NCBI RefSeq assembly: GCF_900460065.1
Contig: NZ_UAVD01000024.1
Coordinates: 124,001 to 188,000, forward strand
Origin: Streptomyces griseus
Lineage (GTDB): Bacteria; Actinomycetota; Actinomycetes; Streptomycetales; Streptomycetaceae
DNA length: 64,000 nt
Reading direction: 5' to 3'
Numbering within the stretch: the first letter of the stretch is position 1; every line of letters starts with the position of its first letter. Shown one piece after another: positions 53,856 to 61,828 of the stretch. A model generated the notes under the pieces. The model ran no database searches and was not told the origin of the DNA. It saw only the letters and a program-made list of their open reading frames with translations. The position numbers and the translations under genes are program-made.

Positions 53856-54601
53856 TTCTCCGCCGCCTCGGCCGCTGCTTCGACGGCTTCCTCGAACGTG
53901 GCCGTGGGCTGGGCTCCGAGAACCGGCGTGCCGTTGATCAGGAACGCCGGGGTGCTGGTCACGCCGAGCCCGTAGCCCTCTTCCCGGTCCTTGCGCACGG
54001 CGTCGTGTGCCGCGCCGGAGGCCATGTCCGACCGGAAGCGGCCGATGTCGCCGACACCGGCCTCGCGGGCCATCCCCACGAGCTTGTCCGTGGAGAAGTC
54101 CCCCTGGTTGCGTTCCCGCGGTTCGCCGAAGGCGACCTCGTGGAAGTCCCAGAACTTCTTCTGCTGCCCGGCGGCCCAGGCGGCCCGGGCCGCCTGCTCG
54201 GACTCCTCCCCGAAGACGGGGAAGTTGCGCCACTCGATGCGCAGTACGCCCTTGTCCACGTAGGAGCGGATCAGTTCGGGCTCGGTCTCACGGGCGAAGC
54301 GCCCGCAGAAGGGGCACTGGAAGTCGGAGTACTCGATCATCACCACCGGGGCGTCCGCCCGCCCGACGGCGAGGGCGTCACCGGAGTCGCGGCGGGCCAG
54401 GGCGAGCAGGCTCTCGTCCACGGGTGCGGGGGCGACGGACTGGACGGTGGCCGGGGAGTCGCCGCCCTGCTTGTCGCGAGGGGCGGGGTCGTCCAGCGTG
54501 AGGGCCAGGACGGTGATCGCCACGGCGGCGGCGATCGCACCGCTCGCGGCGATGGTACGCCTGCGGGCACGGCGGGTGGAAGAACGGGAGGAAACGGTCA
54601 T
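53852..54601 (-). CDS. DsbA-family membrane-anchored disulfide oxidoreductase
   Basis: A 249-residue protein. A basic head and a membrane anchor (IAASGAIAAAVAITVLAL, about 17-35) precede a thioredoxin-fold domain from about residue 78. The active site is CPFC (96-99), the helical insert follows, and the cis-Pro lies in TSTPAFLINGTPV. It oxidises or isomerises exported proteins. Its partner is the CcdA-like protein encoded with a 4-base overlap. The cluster is divergent from a CstR-like regulator. Confidence 0.93.
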   Translation of the reverse strand: MTVSSRSSTRRARRRTIAASGAIAAAVAITVLALTLDDPAPRDKQGGDSPATVQSVAPAPVDESLLALARRDSGDALAVGRADAPVVMIEYSDFQCPFCGRFARETEPELIRSYVDKGVLRIEWRNFPVFGEESEQAARAAWAAGQQKKFWDFHEVAFGEPRERNQGDFSTDKLVGMAREAGVGDIGRFRSDMASGAAHDAVRKDREEGYGLGVTSTPAFLINGTPVLGAQPTATFEEAVEAAAEAAEK

Positions 54602-54651
54602 GACCTACCTCGGTCGTGAGGGAGAAAGGGGGGGCTGATCCGGGCCTCGGG

Positions 54652-55143
54652 TCAGGCGGAAGCCGTGACCGGGCACTCGGTCAGGGAGGACAGGCGGCGC
54701 AGCGCGGCTACCGCCAGGAGACCGGCGGAGAGAACGGCCAGCAGGGGCTGCAGAGGGGCCCAGTAGCTCATCGCGCCCGAGGTTCCGAGGAGGACCAGGA
54801 CGAGTTTGTTGCACACCGGGCAGCCGACGGCGAAGAAGGAGAGAACGCTGCCGGCCACGCCCAGGCGGCTGCCGCGGGGTGTGGCGGGCTCGGGCCGGGA
54901 GGGGTCCTTCAGGTAGGTGCTCAGGATGATGCCCGCCGGCACGGCGGTGACGAGCAGAGCAGGGTAGTTCCACCACTGCACGGGAACCGCGCGGTCGAAC
55001 AGCGGACTGGGCACGACATCGGTGGGCACGCCGACCAGGACCGCCGTGGCCAGGGCGCCGAGGCCCGCCACCGTCCACTGCCTGGTTCGCCACGTACGCA
55101 GTGCTGCACCCGCCCGGCTCCAGGAGCTCGGGGAAGACGGCAT
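54652..55143 (-). CDS. Membrane protein with CPVCN motif
   Basis: A 163-residue protein with four spans (WTVAGLGALATAVLVGV, PALLVTAVPAGIILSTYL, LGVAGSVLSFFAVGCPVCNKLVLVLLG, LQPLLAVLSAGLLAVAAL). The third span contains GCPVCNK, a paired-cysteine site that could exchange disulfides with the DsbA- or CcdA-like proteins. ATG at 55143. I recognise no named family; the context supports a thiol-redox role. Confidence 0.75.
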   Translation of the reverse strand: MPSSPSSWSRAGAALRTWRTRQWTVAGLGALATAVLVGVPTDVVPSPLFDRAVPVQWWNYPALLVTAVPAGIILSTYLKDPSRPEPATPRGSRLGVAGSVLSFFAVGCPVCNKLVLVLLGTSGAMSYWAPLQPLLAVLSAGLLAVAALRRLSSLTECPVTASA

Positions 55144-55193
55144 GGAAGAAGGCTCCGTTCCAGAGGATTCAGGGACACGACCGGAAGGTCGGC

Positions 55194-55574
55194 CTAGATC
55201 CGCAGGACGGAGGAGAGGAGGGGAGGGGGAGGCGGGGCCGGGCCTCCGGCATACGACCCGCAACGCCGTTCGGCGATCGCCGCCGTCGTGGTGTCGGCCG
55301 TCGAGCAGTCCGGACAGCCGGGGAGCACCGGGGTGTTCTCCGCGCGCTGCGCGCTCTGGTCGGCGACGGCCTTCTTGCCGCAGGGCGCGGCCGCCCCGGA
55401 CGGCGCCTCGACGGACTCGGAGAGACGCGTGAGCTCGGCCGCGGACGAGCGGGGCGCAGGGCTGTCTCGCTGCCCATGGCCGACGACGCACAGCAGGGCC
55501 ACGACGGCGATGATGAGGGACAGAGCGGCACGGAAACCGGTGTGCACCGGTCCGCTCGCTCGTGCTCGCCTCAT
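55194..55574 (-). CDS. Hypothetical Cys-containing exported/membrane protein
   Basis: A 126-residue protein: one N-terminal hydrophobic span (FRAALSLIIAVVALLCVVG), then a polar tail with APCGKKAVADQ and GCPDCSTADTTTAAIAERRCGSYAGG, ending Pro-rich. ATG at 55574 follows GGGAG. The paired Cys (CPDC) after an export-type anchor suggests a redox-active or metal-binding tail. It is the first gene of the minus-strand redox operon and divergent from the regulator at 55735. The family is unknown. Confidence 0.7.
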   Translation of the reverse strand: MRRARASGPVHTGFRAALSLIIAVVALLCVVGHGQRDSPAPRSSAAELTRLSESVEAPSGAAAPCGKKAVADQSAQRAENTPVLPGCPDCSTADTTTAAIAERRCGSYAGGPAPPPPPLLSSVLRI

Positions 55575-55703
55575 CACCGCTCCCGTTGCCGCCAGGTCTT
55601 GGCGTCACTGTAGGACACCCGGGTCCGGCAGAGGTGCGGGGGCCCTCGGCCCCGCACCGCGTGCCGCTGATCGCTGTCATAGGTGCCCCGACAGGGAGTA
55701 CAT

Positions 55704-55717
55704 TACCCCTGGGGGTA
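55704..55717. promoter_or_regulatory. CsoR/CstR-type operator
   Basis: The palindrome TACCCC-TG-GGGGTA sits 17 bases before the regulator ATG, in the divergent spacer to the redox operon. G/C-tract palindromes of this form are known operators of CsoR/CstR-family repressors. It can govern both directions. Confidence 0.75.
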
Positions 55718-55725
55718 TTTCGTGA

Positions 55726-56022
<297 letters not shown>

Positions 56023-56186
56023 TTCCGGCCCGCGGCGGACGCCGGGGAACCGGTCACGGCCCCCGGGGCCCCACGCCCGCCGGCGCCACGGCCGCCCTCA
56101 CTCCCTCGGGCGGCCCGTCCGCACGTCCACGACCGGCTCACCGCTCCCGCGGGCGCTGCTACGCGGGCCGGACATCGGGATCACGC

Positions 56187-57209
56187 TCAGGGCTCCCCCC
56201 AGCCCCAGGTGAGGTACGCGGCGGTGCCGGAGGCCCGGGCGGTCATGACCGCGTCCAGCCGGTCGTAGTCCTGGGCGGGCATCAGCTCCTTCCAGTCCGC
56301 CAAGGCCAGCGCCCGCACGTCGTCGTGCTCACGGGCGTCGAGGGCGATCGACCGGATCTCCTGCCGGGTGAGGCGCCCGCCGTCGAAGATCCAGCCCGCC
56401 GTGCTGTACGGCCACGGGCCGCCGGGCGGGCTGAAGACGGAGGCGAGCAGCCGCAGAGGCCCCCGCACCACCAGCCCCGTCTCCTCGCGGCACTCCCGAA
56501 GCGCGGTCTGGAGCGGCTGCTCACCGTGGTCCATCGTGCCGCCGGGAAACTGCCACGGGTGGGACGAGGAGTACGTGGCGCGCAGCTGAACGGGCCGGTC
56601 CTCCACATCGGTGAAGAAGACGCAGGCGTACCCCGTCGTCTTCGGGACCGTCTCGGCGTACGCCGCGGCCGATGGCGCCCCCGGCTGCGGCCCGGCGGCC
56701 CCGCCCGGCCGGGTCATCCGCGTCATCGACGAGGCCGTCGTGAACCCCGACGCCCGGAACAGCGACGAGGCCTCCTCACGCGCGTGCAGCTCGAACAGGG
56801 TGACCCCCTCGGCCTCCATCCGCTCCAGCAGGGCGGAGAGCGCCCGGCGGGCGTGGCCGCGGCGCCGGAACTCCGGCCGCGTCGCGACCGCCCGCACCCT
56901 CCCGGCGGTCCCCCCGGGCTGGGCGGGTCCGGACAGGAGGGGGTGGACGAAGGCGAGTGCGCAGCAGACCGGCGTACCGTCCGGCCCGTCCACGACGACG
57001 GCCCGGGCGTCACCGCCCGGGGCCAGCCGCCGGGCGAGACCGTCACGGCCCCAGGTCGTCCACTCCTCCGCCAGGGGCTCGGAGAGGATGAGCTCGGAGC
57101 GCAGCCGGACGATGTGTCCGGCGTCGGAGGGGCCGGCCGCGCGGACCGGCCACGAGCGCTCTGCCGAAGGCGGCTCGCCGGTGACCGGCACAGTCGTGTC
57201 GTGGGTCAT
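56187..57209 (-). CDS. GNAT acetyltransferase-Nudix hydrolase fusion
   Basis: A 340-residue two-domain protein. Residues about 18-165 are a GNAT domain (GRVRAVATRPEFRRRGHARRALSALLERMEAEGVTLFELHAREEASSLFRASGF, with the acetyl-CoA Arg/Gly loop). Residues about 190-330 are a Nudix domain with the box GGTMDHGEQPLQTALRECREETGL. Fusion of an acyltransferase to a pyrophosphatase suggests two steps on one nucleotide-linked metabolite, or detoxification. It follows the ABC exporter by 55 bases on the same strand and is likely in its operon. Confidence 0.88.
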   Translation of the reverse strand: MTHDTTVPVTGEPPSAERSWPVRAAGPSDAGHIVRLRSELILSEPLAEEWTTWGRDGLARRLAPGGDARAVVVDGPDGTPVCCALAFVHPLLSGPAQPGGTAGRVRAVATRPEFRRRGHARRALSALLERMEAEGVTLFELHAREEASSLFRASGFTTASSMTRMTRPGGAAGPQPGAPSAAAYAETVPKTTGYACVFFTDVEDRPVQLRATYSSSHPWQFPGGTMDHGEQPLQTALRECREETGLVVRGPLRLLASVFSPPGGPWPYSTAGWIFDGGRLTRQEIRSIALDAREHDDVRALALADWKELMPAQDYDRLDAVMTARASGTAAYLTWGWGEP

Positions 57210-57264
57210 GAGGCAGCTCCAGAGGTAGCGGGACGGGGCGGGGGCGGCTGCGCGCGACGGGGCA

Positions 57265-59265
57265 TCACGCCGCCCCGCCGGCCTCGGCGCGGTAGCCGGC
57301 GGCCTGGAGGGTGAACATGGCGGCGTAGTCGGCGCCGAGCTCCATCAGCTCCTGATGGGTGCCGGACTCGACGACACGGCCGCCGTCGAAGACGAAGACG
57401 CGGTCGCAGCCGACGACGCTCGCCAGCCGGTGGGAGATCAGCACCGTGATCCGGTCCGGGCGCGGACTGTCCCGCAGGACCGCCTCGTACACGGCGTGCT
57501 CGGCACGGGGGTCCATGCTCGCCGTCGGCTCGTCCAGCAGCAGAACGGGGGCGTTCTTGTACAGACCGCGGGCGACGGCGACCTTCGCCCACTGGCCGGC
57601 GGACAGCTCCTGACCGCCGCGGAACCGCTTGGACAGCAGCGCCTCCCACCGGCCGGGCAGCCCGGCGATCACCTGCTCGGCCCCGGAGGCCCGTGCGGCG
57701 TCGAGGGCCCGCTGCGGGTCGGCCTCGGTGAGAGTGCCCCGGGAGACCGTGAGGTTGGCCAGCGCGCTGAACGGGAACCGGACCGGTTCCTGGAGCACGC
57801 AGGCCACCCGGGCCTGGAGCGACTCGGCATCCATCTCCAGCACGTTCGCGCCGTCCCAGCGGACCGTGCCACCGCCCTGCGGCTCGAACAGCCCGGCGAG
57901 GAGCCGCGCACAGGTGGACTTCCCGGAGCCGTTGACGCCGACGAACGCCACCGTCTGACCCGCGTGCAACGTCATGGAGACGCCGTCGAGCGCCGGGACG
58001 TCCTTGCCCGGATAGGTGAAGGACACGTTGTCCAGCGTGATGGTCTTCACCGTCTCGGGGGCGGGAACCCCGCTGCGGCGCGGCTGGAGACCGCGACAGC
58101 GCTCCTCGAAGGCCAGCAGGTCGTCCACCCACATCGCGTGCTCGTAGACCAGGTGGGAGACGTCGACGAGGCGGGTGAGCGCGGTCTGGGCGGCCTGGAT
58201 GGCGAGGACCGCGCCCGCCCCGGCGGCCAGGGGCAGCCAGCCCGCGATCAGCATGGCGCCGAGCGCGGTGTAGGTGATGCCGGTGCCGATCCCGCCGACG
58301 GCCCGGCCCGCCAGGGCCAGCCTCGCCGAGCTCACCCCCAGGCGGGTGTCCTCCTCGGCGATCCTCGCCGTCAGCCCCCGGTGCTCCTCCAGCAGCGCGC
58401 CCTGGGCGGTGTCCGAGCGGAGCTCGGCGGCGGCGTCCCTCTCCAGCAGCAGCCAGGAGAAGACCCGCACTCTGCGTTGCAGGGCGTTCCAGCGCTTGAA
58501 GGAGTGGAAGCGCGCCCGGGCGCTGCGCACGGCGGCCGCGCCGACCGGCAGCACCGACAGCAGGAGCAACGGCAGCAACGCCGGGTGGAGGACGCCCAGA
58601 ACGCCGGCCGTGCCCACGAGCCCCAGCAGCGCCGCGGCCAGGGAGACGACCTGGCCGACGATCTGCCGGGCGTAGAACAGTCCGCGGTCGTTGGCCCGGT
58701 AGGCGTCGTCGTGCCAGTCCGCGTTGTCGACGATCTCCAGCCGCACATGGGCGGTCAGGGTGAGGAACTCCGTCTCCAGGGCGGTGCGGACCTTCGGCGT
58801 CACTCTGGCCTGCGCGACGGCGACCCCGGCCTCCAGGAGCGCCCGGGCCGACAGGAAGCCGACGACGACGAGCAGTTGGGGGACGGCCGCCCGCACCCGG
58901 TCCGGGGTCGGACCCTCGGCGAACAGCTCCCGCAGCACCGCCACCGAGGCGATGAGCCCGAACGCCGTCATCGCGGCCGACGCCAGTTGCAGGACCACGA
59001 CCGCGCTGGTCGCGGCCCGGTCCGCGGTCCAGGCCAACCGGCCGATCTGGCGCACGATCCGCGGCAGCCGGGCGAGGACCTGACCCACCGTGGCCTTGGC
59101 CGCGGCGCCGTCGTAGACGGACCAGTACGCCTCCTTCAGGTCGTCGGTGACGTCCCCCTCGTGCGGCCCGCCCGCCACCGCTGCGGGCGGCAGCGGAAGT
59201 TCCGCTCCGCGCGGGCCGGGCACCGCTCCCCGACGGAGGCCGTCCGTTTCCCCGCCGGTGCTCAT
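57265..59265 (-). CDS. ABC exporter with fused membrane and ATPase domains
   Basis: A 666-residue half-transporter. The membrane domain has about six spans (residues 75-360). The ATPase follows (from about 415): Walker A VGVNGSGKST, signature QELSAGQWAKVAVARGLY, Walker B VLLLDEPTASMD, His switch VLISHRLASV. The signature is LSAGQ instead of LSGGQ. No C39 peptidase domain is present. ATG at 59265 overlaps the stop of a 46-codon upstream ORF by ATGA. This domain order is common in exporters of natural-product clusters, but no modification enzyme is recognised beside it. Confidence 0.9.
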   Translation of the reverse strand: MSTGGETDGLRRGAVPGPRGAELPLPPAAVAGGPHEGDVTDDLKEAYWSVYDGAAAKATVGQVLARLPRIVRQIGRLAWTADRAATSAVVVLQLASAAMTAFGLIASVAVLRELFAEGPTPDRVRAAVPQLLVVVGFLSARALLEAGVAVAQARVTPKVRTALETEFLTLTAHVRLEIVDNADWHDDAYRANDRGLFYARQIVGQVVSLAAALLGLVGTAGVLGVLHPALLPLLLLSVLPVGAAAVRSARARFHSFKRWNALQRRVRVFSWLLLERDAAAELRSDTAQGALLEEHRGLTARIAEEDTRLGVSSARLALAGRAVGGIGTGITYTALGAMLIAGWLPLAAGAGAVLAIQAAQTALTRLVDVSHLVYEHAMWVDDLLAFEERCRGLQPRRSGVPAPETVKTITLDNVSFTYPGKDVPALDGVSMTLHAGQTVAFVGVNGSGKSTCARLLAGLFEPQGGGTVRWDGANVLEMDAESLQARVACVLQEPVRFPFSALANLTVSRGTLTEADPQRALDAARASGAEQVIAGLPGRWEALLSKRFRGGQELSAGQWAKVAVARGLYKNAPVLLLDEPTASMDPRAEHAVYEAVLRDSPRPDRITVLISHRLASVVGCDRVFVFDGGRVVESGTHQELMELGADYAAMFTLQAAGYRAEAGGAA

Positions 59266-59402
59266 GCCCACCACCTGTCCGGTCGGGCCGAACGGCGCGC
59301 GGGGGCGTCGGACGGCTGAGGCCCCCGGGCCGGGGGAGCGCTCGGGGACCGCCGCGGCTGTTCGAATCCAGGGCGATGAGGGCGCACGGGTTCCGCGTTC
59401 AT
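59262..59402 (-). CDS. Small ORF (46 aa) translationally coupled to the ABC exporter
   Basis: A 46-residue product that starts MNAEPVRPHRPGFEQPRR and ends ARPDRWWA. It is rich in Pro (11) and Arg (9), has two C-terminal Trp, no Cys and no Lys. Support: GGAGG lies 5-6 bases before its ATG (59402), and its TGA overlaps the exporter ATG by 4 bases. Candidate roles are an exported peptide precursor or a leader ORF that gates exporter translation. It has no hydrophobic signal sequence. The function is unknown. Confidence 0.5.
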   Translation of the reverse strand: MNAEPVRPHRPGFEQPRRSPSAPPARGPQPSDAPARRSARPDRWWA

Positions 59403-59718
59403 GGTGTCCTCCGTCTGTGCGGCTGGTGGGTACTGGTGCTCTAAGAACGCGCTGAATCCGGGGCCGTCACGGCCCCGAGCGGGCGAATGTCTCGAACGTC
59501 AATGCGGATCCGGCTATGGGTCAAGAGCCGCCTGCCTGGAGGTTTTTGAACTCACACGTTCGAGTGGTCGGGGGCCGGCCCGGTCGACGCGTCCGCACGC
59601 GGGTGGGCCGGGTGGCGTGCCCGGTGCCGCACACCCGTCGCCGAGTCACGGTCCGCCCGCGCCCCGTTCCGGCGAAAACGCCGGTGAGATCCCGGGGGAA
59701 GCCTGCGACCCTGGGCGC
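59403..59718. other. 316-bp divergent non-coding region
   Basis: It separates the exporter operon (minus) from the hypothetical gene at 59719 (plus). It contains a short perfect hairpin GGGGCCG-TCA-CGGCCCC (59460-59476). A plus-strand reading from 59401 with two Cys (MVSSVCAAGGYWCS...) exists but lacks support. I see no confident promoter. Confidence 0.5.
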
Positions 59719-60105
59719 ATGCCACGAAGGATCATGTTTGTGCAGTTGAAGACGGGTTACGACACCGACCGCGGGCCCTCGTGGATCGGGTGGGTGGACT
59801 TCTCGAAGACCTGGGGGACCGTCTACGTCCACGGGCGGACCCTGCGCCGTGCGAGGGGGATGTCCGACGCCAACTTCTACGACATCGAGAGCGGCGAGGA
59901 GTTCTGGGTCTCCGGCCCCAAGCGGAACCGCGCCGACACCCGCTACGCCCCCTCGGACCCCGACATCGAGCCGGACGCCGCCGACGCCTATCGCGCCTTC
60001 CTGGGGGGCGCGCCCCTGCCGGGCCGGGAGGATCCCGGTCGGCAAGGGCATCGCGGGAACGCCCACGCGAAGCGCCAGGGGAGACGGAAGACCCATGCTC
60101 CCTGA
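59719..60105 (+). CDS. Conserved hypothetical Streptomyces protein
   Basis: A 128-residue protein (MPRRIMFVQLKTGYDTDRGPSWIGWVDFSKTWGTVYVHGRTLRRARG...). The first 100 residues look like a small compact beta-rich domain with many aromatic residues (FYDIESGEEFWVSGPKRNRADTRY). The last 25 are basic and low-complexity. Similar proteins occur across the genus as uncharacterised genes, from memory. ATG at 59719 lacks a clear ribosome binding site. No function can be assigned. Confidence 0.72.
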   Translation: MPRRIMFVQLKTGYDTDRGPSWIGWVDFSKTWGTVYVHGRTLRRARGMSDANFYDIESGEEFWVSGPKRNRADTRYAPSDPDIEPDAADAYRAFLGGAPLPGREDPGRQGHRGNAHAKRQGRRKTHAP

Positions 60106-60298
60106 CCTCTTCCTGGCCAGGCTCCGCGGACCCGGCCGGGCTCGGGGGACGCCCCGCCGCCACGGGGACTGGCTGGACGACTCATCAGGGGAGAGCACCG
60201 ACGCACCTTCGTTTCCGCCCGAGGCCGCGGACCGGTCGTGCGACTGCGCACTCGACTGGATAACGTTGCGGCACTCCCACGGCTGCCGGCTCTCCTAG
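60095..60298 (+). CDS. Candidate small ORF with Cys-rich C-terminus
   Basis: A 67-codon ORF (MLPDLFLARLRGPGRARG ... SCDCALDWITLRHSHGCRLS) overlaps the end of the previous gene by 11 bases, with GGAAG 6 bases before ATG 60095. The C-terminal end contains three Cys, two as CDC. It might be real or a chance reading frame of GC-rich DNA. No family is recognised. Confidence 0.25.
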   Translation: MLPDLFLARLRGPGRARGTPRRHGDWLDDSSGESTDAPSFPPEAADRSCDCALDWITLRHSHGCRLS

Positions 60299-60526
60299 AA
60301 CAGCTGAGCCGACTCTCCCGAGACGGACGAAGGGGAGGCGGGAGCCCCGCTGTTCCGGCAGCGCCGCCCCATCGGCACCGCGCTCCTTACCACCAAGAAG
60401 CGGCGCGTCGGGCCGGGGGTGGAGGATCTTCGCGAAGTCGCCACAGTGTGGAGGGGGCTGCACGGGTCTGACGGAGGACATACCGCAGAGTCGTGGGCGA
60501 TGGTGAGAGATGAGAGGTTAAGACCC
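60299..60526. other. Gap before pcaL
   Basis: This 228-bp stretch (421 bp if the 60095 ORF is not real) shows no supported gene. A GAGAGG stretch precedes the pcaL ATG. No clear promoter or operator is seen. Confidence 0.5.
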
Positions 60527-61816
60527 ATGAGTGAGACGCAGCTCCCCGTGATGAAGTACCAGGTGGACGGGCCGGAGGACGCCCCTTGGCTGGTGCTCGG
60601 CCCCAGTCTCGGTACTACATGGCACATGTGGGATCGCCAGATACCCGAGCTGTCGAAGCACTGGAGGGTCTTCCGCTACGACCTTCCCGGCCACGGCGGC
60701 GCGCCCGCGCACGCCGCCGCCTCCGTCGCCGATCTGGCCGACCGGCTGCTCGCGACGCTGGACGGGCTCGGCGTCCAGCGCTTCGGCTACGCGGGCTGCT
60801 CGATCGGCGGGGCGATCGGCGCGGACCTGGCGCTGAGGCATCCGCAGCGGGTGGCCTCACTGGCGCTCGTCGCCTCCTCGCCCCGCTTCGGCACGGCCGA
60901 CGAGTTCCGCCAGCGCGGAGTGATCGTGCGGACCAACGGTCTGGAGCCGATCGCCCGTACTTCGCCCGAGCGCTGGTTCACGCCCGGTTTCGCCGCCGCG
61001 CAGCCCGCCATCGTCGAATGGGCCGTGCAGATGGTCCGCACCACCGACCCCGGCTGCTACATCGCCGCCTGCGAGGCGCTCGCGGCGTTCGACATCCGCG
61101 GCGCCCTCGGCCGGATCGGCGTCCCCACTCTGGTGCTGGTCGGGGCGGAGGACCAGGTCACCGGTCCCGCCGAGGCCCGCACACTGGTCGCCGGGATACC
61201 GGACGCCCGTCTGGCGCTGGTCCCCGGGGCCTCGCACCTCGCACCGGTCGAGCAGCCGGCCGCCGTCAGCGACCTGCTCCTGATGCACTTCTCCACCGCC
61301 TGGCAGCAGGACACCTCGGCGTCGATCCCCGTACTGCCGCTCGTCCCCGGGCCGGCGGCGCCCGCCGTCCCGTTCGTCCCGGTGGCCGAGATCGCCCCGA
61401 CCGCCCCGCCGGCCGAAGCCTCCGCGCCGACGCCGGACGACCGGCGCGAGCAGGGCATGAAGGTGCGCCGGGAAGTGCTGGGTGACGCCCATGTCGACGC
61501 GGTGAACGCTGCGGCCGACGGCTTCACCGAGGACTTCCAGGAGCTGGTCACCCGGTACGCCTGGGGCGAGGTCTGGAGCCGCGACGGCCTCGACCGCCGC
61601 ACCCGCAGCGTCATCACCCTCACCGCGCTCGTCACCTCCGGCCACCTGGAGGGCCTGGCCGCGCACACCCGGGCCGCCCTGCGCAACGGCCTGACGCCCG
61701 CGGAGATCAAGGAAGTCCTCCTCCAGACCGCCGTCTACTGCGGCGTTCCGGCCGCCGGAGCGGCCTTCGCCGTGGCGCAGAAGGTGATCCAGGAGGAAAC
61801 CACGCCGCCCGCGTAG
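60527..61816 (+). CDS. pcaL: 3-oxoadipate enol-lactonase / 4-carboxymuconolactone decarboxylase fusion (PcaL)
   Basis: A 429-residue bifunctional enzyme of the protocatechuate branch of the beta-ketoadipate pathway. Residues 1-265 are an alpha/beta hydrolase (GYAGCSIGGAIG with Ser92, and the late GASHLAPVEQP). A Pro/Ala linker covers about 270-305. Residues about 308-425 are the decarboxylase (MKVRREVLGDAHVDAVNAAADGFTEDFQELVTRYAWGEVWSR ... HTRAALRNGLTPAEIKEVLLQTAVYCGVPAAGAAF). ATG at 60527. Such PcaL fusions are normal in actinobacteria, but here no other pca gene is nearby, so its pathway role is open. Confidence 0.92.
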   Translation: MSETQLPVMKYQVDGPEDAPWLVLGPSLGTTWHMWDRQIPELSKHWRVFRYDLPGHGGAPAHAAASVADLADRLLATLDGLGVQRFGYAGCSIGGAIGADLALRHPQRVASLALVASSPRFGTADEFRQRGVIVRTNGLEPIARTSPERWFTPGFAAAQPAIVEWAVQMVRTTDPGCYIAACEALAAFDIRGALGRIGVPTLVLVGAEDQVTGPAEARTLVAGIPDARLALVPGASHLAPVEQPAAVSDLLLMHFSTAWQQDTSASIPVLPLVPGPAAPAVPFVPVAEIAPTAPPAEASAPTPDDRREQGMKVRREVLGDAHVDAVNAAADGFTEDFQELVTRYAWGEVWSRDGLDRRTRSVITLTALVTSGHLEGLAAHTRAALRNGLTPAEIKEVLLQTAVYCGVPAAGAAFAVAQKVIQEETTPPA

Positions 61817-61828
61817 CAGGATGGGGCC

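Noticed and set aside
59401..59470. Plus-strand frame MVSSVCAAGGYWCS... as a Cys-containing peptide gene
   Set aside because: There is no ribosome binding site, it runs into a long low-complexity reading, and the minus-strand small ORF in the same place has a strong site and a coupled stop.
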